Shown: positions 25,503 to 34,295 of the stretch, piece by piece
Layout: each line of letters begins with the position of its first letter
Numbering within the stretch: the stretch's first letter is position 1
Notes under the pieces: model-generated
Databases searched by the model: none
What the model saw: only the letters and a program-made list of their open reading frames with translations
What the model was told of the DNA's origin: nothing
Assembly: GCA_019873655.1 (NCBI GenBank)
Contig: JAIOAU010000001.1
Location: 147,984 to 211,983 of the forward strand
Reading direction: 5' to 3'
DNA: 64,000 nucleotides
From: Chloroflexota bacterium
Lineage (GTDB): Bacteria > Chloroflexota > Anaerolineae > Anaerolineales > Villigracilaceae
Made by a program: the position numbers and the translations under genes

Positions 25503-26210
25503 TCATATCGGAGGGTAGGGGAAGGCGCGCCGATCGGCGGGCGGGAAGGGAAAGACGGGATCGGCGATCAGCGCCTCCAGCCGCCTGGCCAGGGCGGCGA
25601 TTTCGTCGGGCGCGAGGTAGGGGGTCAGCGCCTGGGCGTGGTCATCGAAGGCCCGGCGGAAGCCTTCCAGGGCTGCCAGCAGGTCGGCCGGGAACGGTTC
25701 GCCGGCGAAGTCCCAGATGACGGTGCGCAATTTGTCCTCGACGTGAAAGCACAGGCCGTGATCGATGGCGAAGAGACGCCGCGTCCGCTTCTGGATGAGG
25801 AGGTGGCTGCCCTTGCGGTCGGCGTTGTTGACCAGCAGGTCGAACAGCGCCACCGGGCGCAGGCGCTGGCGGTCGGCGGATTTGAAGTTGAAATAATGAT
25901 AGCGGGGGTTGTAGTCAATGAATTGTTGCAGCGAACCGGGGCCGAAGGGGCCGTCGCGCAGGACGGTGGGAGGGACGAAACCGAAGCCGAGCGCCTCGCT
26001 GACCAGGTAAGCCGCCGTCTCGCGGGCGGCCAGCGAATGGGCGGGGAAATCCCACAGCGGCTGTTCGCCGCGCACCGGTTTGTACACGGCGGCGATCTCT
26101 TGGTCGGCTTCTCTGACCGTGACCAGAAAGGTGTAGTTCGAGCCAAGCAAGAACTGACCCTTGAGTTCGATTTCCCCTCGTTGCAGGACGGCTGCCAAAG
26201 TCTCTTTCAC
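25503..26210 (-). CDS. SCO1664 family protein (kinase-like fold)
   Basis: 235 residues, with a GTG start at 26210 that has only a weak ribosome-binding site. The sequence has the SCO1664-family features: GSNYTFLV near the N-terminus, VYKPVRGEQPLWDFP (42-56), RETAAYLVSEALGFGFVPPTVLRDGPFGPGSLQQF, DLLVNNADRKGSHLL (about 124-138) and FAIDHGLCFH (about 147-156). The NNADRK and DHGLCFH segments resemble the catalytic and metal loops of PI3K-like kinases. No activity is established. It is adjacent to DUF3090. Confidence 0.82.
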   Translation of the reverse strand: MKETLAAVLQRGEIELKGQFLLGSNYTFLVTVREADQEIAAVYKPVRGEQPLWDFPAHSLAARETAAYLVSEALGFGFVPPTVLRDGPFGPGSLQQFIDYNPRYHYFNFKSADRQRLRPVALFDLLVNNADRKGSHLLIQKRTRRLFAIDHGLCFHVEDKLRTVIWDFAGEPFPADLLAALEGFRRAFDDHAQALTPYLAPDEIAALARRLEALIADPVFPFPPADRRAFPYPPI

Positions 26211-26245
26211 TGCGCCCGAAAACCAAAGACCGACGACTAATGACT

Positions 26246-26782
26246 TTATTTCCTCTTATGCCCGTTCTTCTTCGGGCAGAAATGTCCTTCCGGCTCGATG
26301 GGCTCGCCGCACTGCGGACAGATGGGCCGGCCGCGGCTGATGACCTCGGCCGCCCAGTGGGCCATCCGCCGCGCCTGCGGACGCGTGCACCAGAAGCGCA
26401 CCACCGCGGCCTGCTCCGGGTCGTCGCCCTCGACCAGAATCTCGCGCGCCAGGACGACCACCAGATCGCGGGCGGCGTCGTAGCCCAGGCCCAGTTCGCC
26501 GGCCCGGAAGAGCGGATCGACCGGCGGATGGATGCGCATCTTCTCCTCGTCGTAGTCGGCGGGGGCCTCGGTCAGTTCCGGGTGCTGACGGGCCACTTCG
26601 GCCAGCAGTTGTTCGATGCCCACCGCCAGCGACTGTAACTGAATCTTTTCCAGGATGATGGTCACCGGCTGGGGGTCGGCGGCGCGCCAGCCCTGGAGGT
26701 AGAACACGCGCTGGCCCGGCTGGCCGATGGCGTCGGCGGTGATGTGCGCGACAGGGTCGAGATCAAGTTCGAAGCGGGGCAT
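26246..26782 (-). CDS. DUF3090 family protein
   Basis: A 178-residue protein, ending in a zinc-ribbon-like CPQCGEPIEPEGHFCPKKNGHKR (about 153-175) typical of DUF3090. The middle reads FYLQGW, ILEKIQLQSLAVGIEQLL and VRFWCTRPQARRMAHWAAEVISRGRP. The function is unknown. In Actinobacteria the family is found beside SCO1664-like and histidine phosphatase genes and often mshC; here mshC is absent. Two bases separate it from RNase Z upstream. Confidence 0.85.
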   Translation of the reverse strand: MPRFELDLDPVAHITADAIGQPGQRVFYLQGWRAADPQPVTIILEKIQLQSLAVGIEQLLAEVARQHPELTEAPADYDEEKMRIHPPVDPLFRAGELGLGYDAARDLVVVLAREILVEGDDPEQAAVVRFWCTRPQARRMAHWAAEVISRGRPICPQCGEPIEPEGHFCPKKNGHKRK

Positions 26783-26784
26783 AC

Positions 26785-27705
26785 TCAGCCTTCTTGTTTG
26801 ATTTGATAGACGTCGAAATCGCGCGCCACCTGCGTCTCTGGGAAAACGGCCTGGGCCTCGGCCAGGACTTCCTTCTCGCGGTAGCGGCGCGAAATATGGG
26901 TCAAGACCAGGCGCTTGACGCCCGCCTGGACGGCCAGTTCGGCGGCCTGACGGGCGGTCAGGTGCGAGAACTGACGGGCCATCTCGGCTTCCTGCTCGAG
27001 GTAGGTCGCCTCGATGACGAGCAGGTCGGCGCCGCGGCAGGCCTCGACCAGGTCCTCGGTCTGGCCGGCGTCGCCGACGTGGACCAGTTTCAGGCCGGGG
27101 CGCAGCGGGCCGAGCACGTCGTCGGGCCGAATCTGGCGTCCGTCGGGCAGGCGGACGGTCTTGCCCTCCACCAGGTCGCGGCGCAGCGGGCCGACCGGCA
27201 CCCCCAGGGCTTCGGCCTGCTCGGGCAGAAAAGGCCGCCGGGCGCGTTCCTCGAATTTGAATCCCAAACTGTCGGAGCCGCGGTGATAGACCGGGAAGGC
27301 CGCAATCTCGAAGTCTTCGGCCTGGAAGAAGACGCCGGGCTTGATTTCATGCAGGTTGAGGGTCATCGGCGGGCGGGCGCCGCGCAGCACCACCCCGAAG
27401 AGCAGGTCGTGGATGCGATCCAGCGCCCAGCGGCCGCTGTAGATGTTCAGTTCGTCGATCGTTTCCCAGCGCATGAAAGTGGAGAGCAGCCCCGCCAGGC
27501 CGAGGATGTGGTCGAGATGGCCGTGCGTGATCAGGATGTGATTGAGATGCCGGAAGCCGATCCCGGCCTGGAGGATTTGGCGCTGCGTCCCCTCGCCGCA
27601 ATCGATCAGGAAGCGGTATTCGTCATGCTTGACGAGTTGCGCCGAGAGACCGCGCCGGGCCGAGGGGGCCGAGGCCGAGGTGCCGAGGAAGACAATTTCG
27701 AACAT
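26785..27705 (-). CDS. rnz: Ribonuclease Z (tRNA 3'-end processing)
   Basis: A 306-residue metallo-beta-lactamase nuclease with the start FLGTSASAPSARRGLSAQLV (6-25), the metal motif HGHLDH (61-66), an Asp in HVGDAGQTEDL and a C-terminal histidine in LTHISRRY. The exosite-like region (about 150-190) is present, so it looks catalytically complete. It trims the 3' trailer of tRNA precursors. It is the first gene of a run with DUF3090, SCO1664 and phosphatase genes. Confidence 0.9.
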   Translation of the reverse strand: MFEIVFLGTSASAPSARRGLSAQLVKHDEYRFLIDCGEGTQRQILQAGIGFRHLNHILITHGHLDHILGLAGLLSTFMRWETIDELNIYSGRWALDRIHDLLFGVVLRGARPPMTLNLHEIKPGVFFQAEDFEIAAFPVYHRGSDSLGFKFEERARRPFLPEQAEALGVPVGPLRRDLVEGKTVRLPDGRQIRPDDVLGPLRPGLKLVHVGDAGQTEDLVEACRGADLLVIEATYLEQEAEMARQFSHLTARQAAELAVQAGVKRLVLTHISRRYREKEVLAEAQAVFPETQVARDFDVYQIKQEG

Positions 27706-27768
27706 TGGGTTATTTTACCTCACTCTCTTGCCCATTCCTTCTTCCCGCTGGCGTTTTCTGGCCTGCTC

Positions 27769-27797
27769 TTGACAGAACCCCGCGCCCCGACTATGAT
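27769..27797 (+). promoter_or_regulatory. Promoter of the ROK/PIG-L operon
   Basis: TTGACA (27769-27774), 17 bases, TATGAT (27792-27797). The start point would be near 27804, about 10 bases before the palindromic operator. Confidence 0.8.
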
Positions 27798-27813
27798 TTA
27801 GCCGTTCTTGTTG

Positions 27814-27827
27814 TGTAACCGGTTACA
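27814..27827 (+). promoter_or_regulatory. LacI-family-type operator
   Basis: TGTAACCGGTTACA is a perfect 14-base palindrome with the central CG typical of LacI/GalR-family sites. It lies just downstream of the predicted start point, an ideal place for repression. A near-identical site (one mismatch) lies at 51684-51697. Confidence 0.8.
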
Positions 27828-27853
27828 TCATCGTTTTCTCAAAAGGATAGCCC

Positions 27854-29263
27854 ATGCCTGCTTCTCTGCCTCTCGTCGCCCCGCGTTTTGTCCCGCCGCT
27901 GGACGAAGCCTTCCGCCCCGCTGTGCTGGCCAACCGGCGCTTCCGGCAGCGGGTTGCCGAGGCGGGCGGCGGCGTCCCGCTCGTCCTCGGCCTGGAGCGC
28001 AGCGACGGCGAACTCTCGCGCTTCGAGACGCGCCTCCTCCCCGAGGGGCATCCCGAAGCCGAAGCCAATCTGATGTACGTCGAGCGCCTGGTCAAATTCC
28101 TGCTGTGGGCGCGCGGCGGCTGGCGGCTGTATGTCGGCGGGCCGAGGCCGGTCGCCGATTTCCTCGCCCGCGTCTATTCGCCGGAGGGGGAACGCGCCTT
28201 CGACTACCATTTCATGGGCGAACAGGTCTATGAACAGACCTTCACGGTCGTGCATTGCGCGCCGGAGGAGGTCCCCCCGGCCAACGAGCGCGGCAAGCCC
28301 CTCGGCCGCCATCTGGACGGCTGCCGCATCGGCTTCGACCTGGGCGCTTCCGACCGCAAGGTCTCGGCGGTCATCGACGGTCAGCCCGTCTATAGCGAAG
28401 AGGTCGTCTGGGAGCCGCGCAAACACGCCGACCCGGAATATCACTACCGCGAAATCATGACCGCCCTGCGCACCGCCGCCTCGAAGATGCCGCGCCTGGA
28501 CGCGATTGGCGGCTCCTCGGCGGGCATCTACATCAATAACCGGCCGATGGTCGCCTCGCTCTTTCGCAGCGTGCCCAAGGAGGAGTATCACAAGGTGCGC
28601 GACCTGTTCCTGCGCATCCGCCGCGAACTGGGCGTCCCGCTCGAAATCATCAACGACGGCGACGTGACCGCCCTGGCCGGTTCGATGTCGCTGGAGGACA
28701 ACGGCATCCTGGGGATTGCGCTGGGTTCCTCCGAGGCCGCCGGTTACGTGGATATGGACGGTCACATCGTCACCTGGCTGAGCGAACTGGCCTTTGCGCC
28801 GGTCGATTACCAGCCGCAGGCCGCCGTCGACGAGTGGTCCGGCGACCGCGGCGTGGGGTCGCAGTATTTTTCCCAGCAGTGCGTCTTCCGGCTGGCGCCG
28901 CGCGCCGGCATCCAGATTCCCGCCGAGGTGACCGACGCCGAGAAACTCAAATTCGTGCAGGAGAAACTGGAAGCGGGTCACGAGGGAGCGGTCAAAATCT
29001 GGCAGACGATGGGCGTCTACATGGGCTACGCGATTGCCCATTACGCCGAGTTCTATCCCATCAAACACGTCCTGATTCTGGGCCGCTGCACCTCCGGCCG
29101 CGGCGGACAGTTGATTCTGGACGGCGCGCAGCAGGTCTTGCAGGCCGAATTCCCCGACCTGGCGCACATTCACATCCAATTGCCCGATGAAAAGAGCCGC
29201 CGGGTCGGGCAATCGATCGCCGCAGCCAGCCTGCCGGAAATTCCCAAGAAGGAGAACCGATGA
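27854..29263 (+). CDS. ROK-family (sugar kinase/actin-fold) protein
   Basis: 469 residues. The N-terminal 150 are unlike known domains to me. From about 157 an actin-like ATPase fold follows: IGFDLGASDRKVSAVIDG (phosphate-1 loop), INDGDVTALAGSM (phosphate-2 region, about 269-281) and GIALGSSEAAGY (about 287-298). This matches ROK proteins, which include sugar kinases; no helix-turn-helix is seen at the N-terminus, so it is not an obvious repressor. The CxCGxC zinc motif of classical ROK kinases is not seen, so kinase activity is uncertain. It is controlled by the operator upstream, and its stop overlaps the deacetylase ATG (ATGA). Confidence 0.75.
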   Translation: MPASLPLVAPRFVPPLDEAFRPAVLANRRFRQRVAEAGGGVPLVLGLERSDGELSRFETRLLPEGHPEAEANLMYVERLVKFLLWARGGWRLYVGGPRPVADFLARVYSPEGERAFDYHFMGEQVYEQTFTVVHCAPEEVPPANERGKPLGRHLDGCRIGFDLGASDRKVSAVIDGQPVYSEEVVWEPRKHADPEYHYREIMTALRTAASKMPRLDAIGGSSAGIYINNRPMVASLFRSVPKEEYHKVRDLFLRIRRELGVPLEIINDGDVTALAGSMSLEDNGILGIALGSSEAAGYVDMDGHIVTWLSELAFAPVDYQPQAAVDEWSGDRGVGSQYFSQQCVFRLAPRAGIQIPAEVTDAEKLKFVQEKLEAGHEGAVKIWQTMGVYMGYAIAHYAEFYPIKHVLILGRCTSGRGGQLILDGAQQVLQAEFPDLAHIHIQLPDEKSRRVGQSIAAASLPEIPKKENR

Positions 29264-30108
29264 AATTCACCCTGCCCGCGGCCGAATTGTTCATCCCCGA
29301 TGGCGTTTCCGAAGAGGAGGCGCTGGCGCGCACCACCCACCTGGCGATTGCCGCCCACCAGGACGACCTGGAAATCATGGCCGCCGCCCCCATCCTGGAA
29401 TGCTTCCAGCAGAGCCACAAATGGTTCACCGGCGTGATCGTCACCGACGGGCGCGGCTCGCCGCGCGACGGCCTGTACCGCGACTACAGCGACGAAGAGA
29501 TGCGCCTGGTGCGCTTCAAGGAGCAGAAGAAGGCCGCCGTCGTGGGCGAATATTCCGCCCTGATCCTGCTCGATCATCCCAGCAAAGCCATCAAGGACGG
29601 CGCTCACCCCGGCCCGGTGGATGATTTGTTCGAGATTCTGCGCGCCTGCCGCCCGCAGGTCGTCTATACGCATAACCTGGCCGACAAGCACGACACCCAC
29701 GTGGCCGTGGCCCTGCGGACGATCGCCGCCATCCGCCGCATGGCCGAGAACGAACGTCCGCAGCGCCTCTACGGCTGCGAGGTCTGGCGCGACCTGGACT
29801 GGACGGTGGACGACGACAAGGTGGCCTTCGACGTCTCGGCCCACGAGAACCTGCAGGCGGCCCTGCTGGGCGTCTTCGATTCGCAGATCGCCGGCGGCAA
29901 ACGCTACGACCTGGCCTCGATGGGACGCCGGCGCGCCAACGCCACCTACTTCGCCTCGCACGGCACCGACGTGACCACCGGCATGACCTACGCCCTCGAC
30001 CTGACGCCGTTGATTCTCGACCTGACCCTCGACCCGGGCGATTTCATCCAGCAGTTCATTGCCCGCTTCGCGGCCGACGTCCGCGACCGGGTCGGACGTC
30101 TGCGCTGA
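29260..30108 (+). CDS. PIG-L/LmbE family deacetylase
   Basis: A 282-residue zinc-dependent deacetylase with the AHQDD motif (residues 32-36) and the second metal motif HDTHVAVA (about 148-155). Family members remove N-acetyl groups from GlcNAc-containing molecules. Translational coupling to the ROK protein suggests an amino-sugar pathway, with the deacetylase and a sugar-binding or kinase partner. No signal peptide is seen. A terminator follows at 30178. Confidence 0.85.
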   Translation: MKFTLPAAELFIPDGVSEEEALARTTHLAIAAHQDDLEIMAAAPILECFQQSHKWFTGVIVTDGRGSPRDGLYRDYSDEEMRLVRFKEQKKAAVVGEYSALILLDHPSKAIKDGAHPGPVDDLFEILRACRPQVVYTHNLADKHDTHVAVALRTIAAIRRMAENERPQRLYGCEVWRDLDWTVDDDKVAFDVSAHENLQAALLGVFDSQIAGGKRYDLASMGRRRANATYFASHGTDVTTGMTYALDLTPLILDLTLDPGDFIQQFIARFAADVRDRVGRLR

Positions 30109-30177
30109 AAACCGGGGAGAAAAAAGCCCCCGGCCGTCGGTCGAGACGGCGAGGGCCTGAAGACGGGCAAGACAATA

Positions 30178-30216
30178 TCCTGGTTACGGAAGACTCCATA
30201 ACCAGGAATTGTTTTT
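30178..30216 (+). terminator. Terminator of the ROK/PIG-L operon
   Basis: TCCTGGTTA (30178-30186) pairs with TAACCAGGA (30199-30207) around a 12-base loop, followed by ATTGTTTTT. Confidence 0.8.
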
Positions 30217-30229
30217 CAACCGGGCTAAA

Positions 30230-30571
30230 TTAGGCCGCCGGAGGCAGGGGTTCGGCAGGAGCCTCGGCTTTGGGTTTCTTCTCCCGCAGGGTCAGGATGC
30301 CCACCACGATCGGGATGGCGACGAAGACGACGCCGCCGCACAGCGCGCCAACGCCGACAAAGAAGGCCGTGTTCGGGTCGCTGCTGCCGCCAATGTTGAT
30401 ATCAGCGTTGGGGAAGAAACTGACAATCGCCGAGAGAGCGCCCCAGCAGATGGCGAACAGGCCGGGGCAGCCGCACAAGATGGCCGTCGCGATGGTGGCG
30501 ATTAGAGCGCCGGTCTTGGACTTCTTCTTGGGTTCCTCGGGAATGACGGGGGATACAGGCGTGGCTTCCAT
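30230..30571 (-). CDS. Small membrane protein, unknown function
   Basis: 113 residues. The start is placed at the ATG at 30571 because AAGGAGG lies 5 bases upstream. It has a Lys/Pro-rich head, then two hydrophobic helices (about residues 21-50, including a Cys-Gly-Cys-Pro, and about 68-92). A Pro/Ala/Glu tail ends the chain. It should be an integral membrane protein with both ends on the same side. No family was recognised. Confidence 0.6.
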   Translation of the reverse strand: MEATPVSPVIPEEPKKKSKTGALIATIATAILCGCPGLFAICWGALSAIVSFFPNADINIGGSSDPNTAFFVGVGALCGGVVFVAIPIVVGILTLREKKPKAEAPAEPLPPAA

Positions 30572-30636
30572 TGCTTCCTCCTTCGACAAATCGGATTTCT
30601 GACAGTATACATGCGAATTGTCGGCTTGGCAAGCGC

Positions 30637-33183
30637 TCAGGCGCGCAAAGTTGCGCCCAATTCCTGCTCCAGCCGCCGGACGATGCGCGTCCGGATGCCG
30701 GCGACATCGCGGTCGCTGAGGGTCTTGTCGGGGGCCTGATAGGTGATGCGGTAGGCCAGGCTCTTCTTGCCCGCCCCAATCTGCTCGCCGCGGTAGACGT
30801 CGAACAGGCGCACCTCGGCGACGACTTTGCCGCCGGTCTGACGAATCAGTTCGGCGACGCGCCCGGCCGGCAGGTCTTCATCCACCACCACGGCCAGGTC
30901 CTCGAGGACGGGCGGGTACTCCGGCACGGGGGCGACCGGGTAGAGGGCGGGGATGCGCGCCAGAATCAGGTCCAGGTCGAGGTCGGCGGCCAGGATGGGG
31001 AGGCGGGCGTAGGCGGCCGGCCAGTCGTAGCGGTCGCGCACGAGCGGATGCAGTTCGCCGAAGACGCCCAGCGTCTCGCCGCGGCTGGTCAGGCGGGCGC
31101 ACTTGCCGGGATGAAAGGTCGGATGCTCGGCCGGTTCGCAGGCGATCTCCGGCAGGCGCAGGCCGTCGCACAGGGCGGTCAGGATGCCCTTCAGGTCGTA
31201 GAAATCCAGCGGGGCGGAGTCGGCGGGCTGCCAGGTGGGCAGAGCGCGCGGCCCGACCAGGACGATGGCCAGGCGCTGGCGTTCATCGGGCAGGCCGCTG
31301 GGATCCTCGCTGGCCAGGAAGATCGGGCCGATTTCGAACAGCGCCAGGCGCTCGCGGACGCGGGCGTTGCGCTCGGCCGCCTCCAGGACGCTGGCCAGCA
31401 CGCTGTGACGCAGGACGACCTTGTCGGTCGAGATCGGGTTGACCAGCCGCAGATAAGGCTGGTCGTCGGGCGGCGAATCGGGGCGCAGACGGCGGGCCTC
31501 CCGCTCGGGCGTGGTCAGGCGGTAACTGATGATTTCCTGCAAGCCCTGCACCACGAGCAGGTCGCGGACGCGCTCCTCCTTCTCGAGGGTCGGGTTGCCC
31601 AGTTGGGGCGGCAGGCGGTCGGCCATGCGCGTCTCCGGGATGCGGTCGTAGCCGTAGATGCGGGCGACCTCCTCGATCAGGTCGGCCACGCCGGTGACGC
31701 CCTCGCCGATGTCGAGGCGGTGGTCGGGGGTGGTCACCCGCAGACGGTCTCCGCCCAGGGGCTGACAGGCGAACTCCAACCGTTCCAGACAGCGGCGGAT
31801 TTCCTCGATGGGGATGGGAATGCCCAGCCAGCGTTCGACGTCGGCGGCGCTCAGTTCGATGACCGGGTCTTTGGGCGGCAGTGGATAGGCGTCCACCAGG
31901 TTGGCCGCCACCGTCCCGCCCGCCCACTGACGCATGCGCTCCAGCCCGGCCAGCAGGCCGCGCTCGGCCATCGCCGGGTGGACGCCGCGCGAGAAGCGGT
32001 AGGAGGCCTCGGAGGGCAGATTCTGGGCGCGGGCCGTCTTGCGGATGTTAATGAAGTTCCAGGCCGCGCCCTCGAGCAGGATGTTGCGGGTCGTCGCGCT
32101 GACCTCGGACTCGCGTCCGCCCATCACCCCGGCGATGGACAACGCCCCGGCCGTATCGCAGACCAGGACGGTGCTCTCGTCCAGGGCGCGCTCGACGTCG
32201 TCCAGGGTGGTCAGTTTTTCGCCTTTCTTTGCCGTGCGGGTGATGATTTTGACTGGCTTGCCGCCGGCGCGCCTTGCCAGCACGTCGTAGTCGAAGGCGT
32301 GCAGCGGCTCGCCGATTTCGAGCATCACGTAGTTGGTGGCGTCCACCACGTTGTTGATCGGGCGCATGCCGGCCAGTTTCAGGCGCAGTTGCACCCGGTA
32401 GGGGCTGGGGCCGATGTGGACGTCGCGAATCAGGCCGAGGACGAAGCGCGGGTTCAGTTCCGGGTTGGTGATCTCGATGGTGGCCTCGAAGGGCGGGCCT
32501 TCGCGCACGGCCTCGAAGCGCGGCTGACGCAGGGGCCGGTCGAGGATGGCGGCCACCTCGCGGGCGATTCCCAGGATGCTGGCGCAGCGGGCCATGTTGG
32601 GCAGGAGCGAGACATCCAGGACGGCGTCGCCGATGTAATCGGCCAGCGGCGCGCCGACCGGGGCGTCGTCGTCGAAGAGGATGACGCCCTCGTGTTCGTC
32701 CGAGATGCCCAGTTCTTTCTCCGAGCAGGCCATCGAGTACGAATCCACGCCGCGGATTTTGGCGCGCTTGAGCGTGACCAGCACCTGGCCCGGCTGGTGG
32801 CCGTCGTAGATTTGGGCGCCCTCCTTGGCGTAGGCCACCTTGAGCGGCTTGGGCAGCGGGCCCTGGCCCTTGTACTCGAACAGATTCGGCGCGCCGGTCA
32901 GGACGATGTGTTCCTGCTGGCCGTCGAACAGTTTGCACAGCACCAGCCGGTCGGCGTTGGGGTGCGGCATGACCTCGTGGATGGCGGCGACGACGATCTT
33001 CTCGCGGTCCCAGGCCAGGCCGCTGATTTTGGTGTCGGCCTTGCCCGCCCCGGCGGGCAGGGGCAGGCCCACGTAGCGGATTTCTTCCACTTCCAGCCCG
33101 GCCATGGTCATCTTGTAGGCCAGGTCGGTCAGGGGGATGTCGATGTCAACGAACTCTTTGAGCCAGGAAATGGGGACTTTCAT
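30637..33183 (-). CDS. pheT: Phenylalanine--tRNA ligase beta subunit
   Basis: 848 residues with the whole bacterial PheT layout. The N-terminal tRNA-binding (EMAPII-like) domain follows MKVPISWLKEFVDIDIPLTDLAYKM and includes HPNADRLVLCKL (about residues 76-87). B3/4 editing, B5 and catalytic-like domains follow, and a C-terminal FDX-ACB anticodon-binding domain lies at about 750-848 (YPPVLEDLAVVVDEDLPAG). It forms the alpha2-beta2 synthetase with PheS. It starts 9 bases after pheS. Confidence 0.95.
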   Translation of the reverse strand: MKVPISWLKEFVDIDIPLTDLAYKMTMAGLEVEEIRYVGLPLPAGAGKADTKISGLAWDREKIVVAAIHEVMPHPNADRLVLCKLFDGQQEHIVLTGAPNLFEYKGQGPLPKPLKVAYAKEGAQIYDGHQPGQVLVTLKRAKIRGVDSYSMACSEKELGISDEHEGVILFDDDAPVGAPLADYIGDAVLDVSLLPNMARCASILGIAREVAAILDRPLRQPRFEAVREGPPFEATIEITNPELNPRFVLGLIRDVHIGPSPYRVQLRLKLAGMRPINNVVDATNYVMLEIGEPLHAFDYDVLARRAGGKPVKIITRTAKKGEKLTTLDDVERALDESTVLVCDTAGALSIAGVMGGRESEVSATTRNILLEGAAWNFINIRKTARAQNLPSEASYRFSRGVHPAMAERGLLAGLERMRQWAGGTVAANLVDAYPLPPKDPVIELSAADVERWLGIPIPIEEIRRCLERLEFACQPLGGDRLRVTTPDHRLDIGEGVTGVADLIEEVARIYGYDRIPETRMADRLPPQLGNPTLEKEERVRDLLVVQGLQEIISYRLTTPEREARRLRPDSPPDDQPYLRLVNPISTDKVVLRHSVLASVLEAAERNARVRERLALFEIGPIFLASEDPSGLPDERQRLAIVLVGPRALPTWQPADSAPLDFYDLKGILTALCDGLRLPEIACEPAEHPTFHPGKCARLTSRGETLGVFGELHPLVRDRYDWPAAYARLPILAADLDLDLILARIPALYPVAPVPEYPPVLEDLAVVVDEDLPAGRVAELIRQTGGKVVAEVRLFDVYRGEQIGAGKKSLAYRITYQAPDKTLSDRDVAGIRTRIVRRLEQELGATLRA

Positions 33184-33192
33184 GACAGACTC

Positions 33193-34251
33193 CTAAAATT
33201 GTTCGAGGAAGCGCAGGTCGTTTTGCCAGAAGTAGCGGATGTCTTCGATGCGGTGGCGCAGCATGGCGATGCGCTGCGGGCCGAGGCCGAAGGCGAAGCC
33301 GGTGTAGCGGGCGGGGTCGTAGCCGCCGTTTTGCAGGACGACCGGGTGGACCATGCCGCAGCCGCCGATTTCCAGCCAGCCGGCCCCCTTGCAGACGCCG
33401 CAGCCGGTCCCGCCGCACAGGAAGCATTCGACGTCGAACTCGGCGGACGGTTCGGTGAAGGGGAAGTGCGAGGCGCGGAAGCGGGTGCGGACGCTCTGCC
33501 CGAACATGCGGCGGGCGAAGTCGGCCAGCGTGCCTTTCAGGTCGCTGAAGGTGATGCCTGGCCCGACGGCCAACCCTTCCACCTGGTCGAACTGGGTCTC
33601 GTGGCGGGTGGTCACCTGCTCGTAGCGGTAACACATGCCGGGCAGGATGATGCGGACGGGGGGCGGATCGGCCGGGTTCATGGCCGAGAACTCGCGCATC
33701 GAGCGGATCTGACCGGGCGAGGTGTGGGTGCGCAGCAGGAGGGGATTGTCGCCGCGCCCCTCGGCTTCGAGGAAGTAGGTGTCCTGCATGTCGCGGGCCG
33801 GGTGGCCGATGGGGAAGTTGAGCAACTGGTAGTTGTACTCGTCCGTCTCGACCTCGCGGGCGCGGTAGACCTGGAATCCCATTTCGCCGAAGACGCGGTA
33901 GATTTCGCGCAGCGTTTGGGTATCGGGGTGCAGGCGGCCGCGCGGCAGGGGGCGGCCCGGCAGGGTGACGTCCAGCCGCTCGCCGGCCAGCGAACGCTGC
34001 AGGGCAGCTGCCTTCAGCGCCGCGGCCCGGTCGGCGAAGGCGGCCTCGAGGGCTTTCTTGACCTGGTTGGCCGCCTGTCCCAGGCGCGGACGCTCCTCTT
34101 TGGAGAGCGCGCCCAAGGCGCCGAAGAGATTCATCAGCGCCGAAGAGCGGCCCAGGTAGGTCACGCGCCAGGCTTCCAGGGCGGATTCGTCCTGCACCTT
34201 TTCCAGCGCGGCGAGGGCGGTGGTTTCGATTTCCTTCAATTTGTCCAGCAT
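33193..34251 (-). CDS. pheS: Phenylalanine--tRNA ligase alpha subunit
   Basis: A 352-residue class II synthetase subunit: an N-terminal coiled-coil arm (1-90), then motif 2 (MCYRYEQVTTRHETQFDQVEGLAVG) and motif 3 (GFAFGLGPQRIAMLRHRIEDIRYFWQNDLRFLEQF) at the C-terminus. A zinc-site-like CFLCGGTGCGVCKGAGWLEIGGCGMVHP insert lies at about 277-304. It activates phenylalanine with ATP. Expression should be controlled by the T-box leader at 34296-34593. Confidence 0.95.
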   Translation of the reverse strand: MLDKLKEIETTALAALEKVQDESALEAWRVTYLGRSSALMNLFGALGALSKEERPRLGQAANQVKKALEAAFADRAAALKAAALQRSLAGERLDVTLPGRPLPRGRLHPDTQTLREIYRVFGEMGFQVYRAREVETDEYNYQLLNFPIGHPARDMQDTYFLEAEGRGDNPLLLRTHTSPGQIRSMREFSAMNPADPPPVRIILPGMCYRYEQVTTRHETQFDQVEGLAVGPGITFSDLKGTLADFARRMFGQSVRTRFRASHFPFTEPSAEFDVECFLCGGTGCGVCKGAGWLEIGGCGMVHPVVLQNGGYDPARYTGFAFGLGPQRIAMLRHRIEDIRYFWQNDLRFLEQF

Positions 34252-34295
34252 ATGACCTCCTGAAGAATGGCTCGGCCTTCGTTGTCCGTTGCGTT

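Noticed and set aside
30571-34263. A 1230-codon open frame on the plus strand antisense to pheT and pheS
   Set aside because: It is Gly/Ala/Val/Gln/Asp/Arg-rich with no domain, and it mirrors high-GC codon bias of the true synthetase genes on the minus strand.
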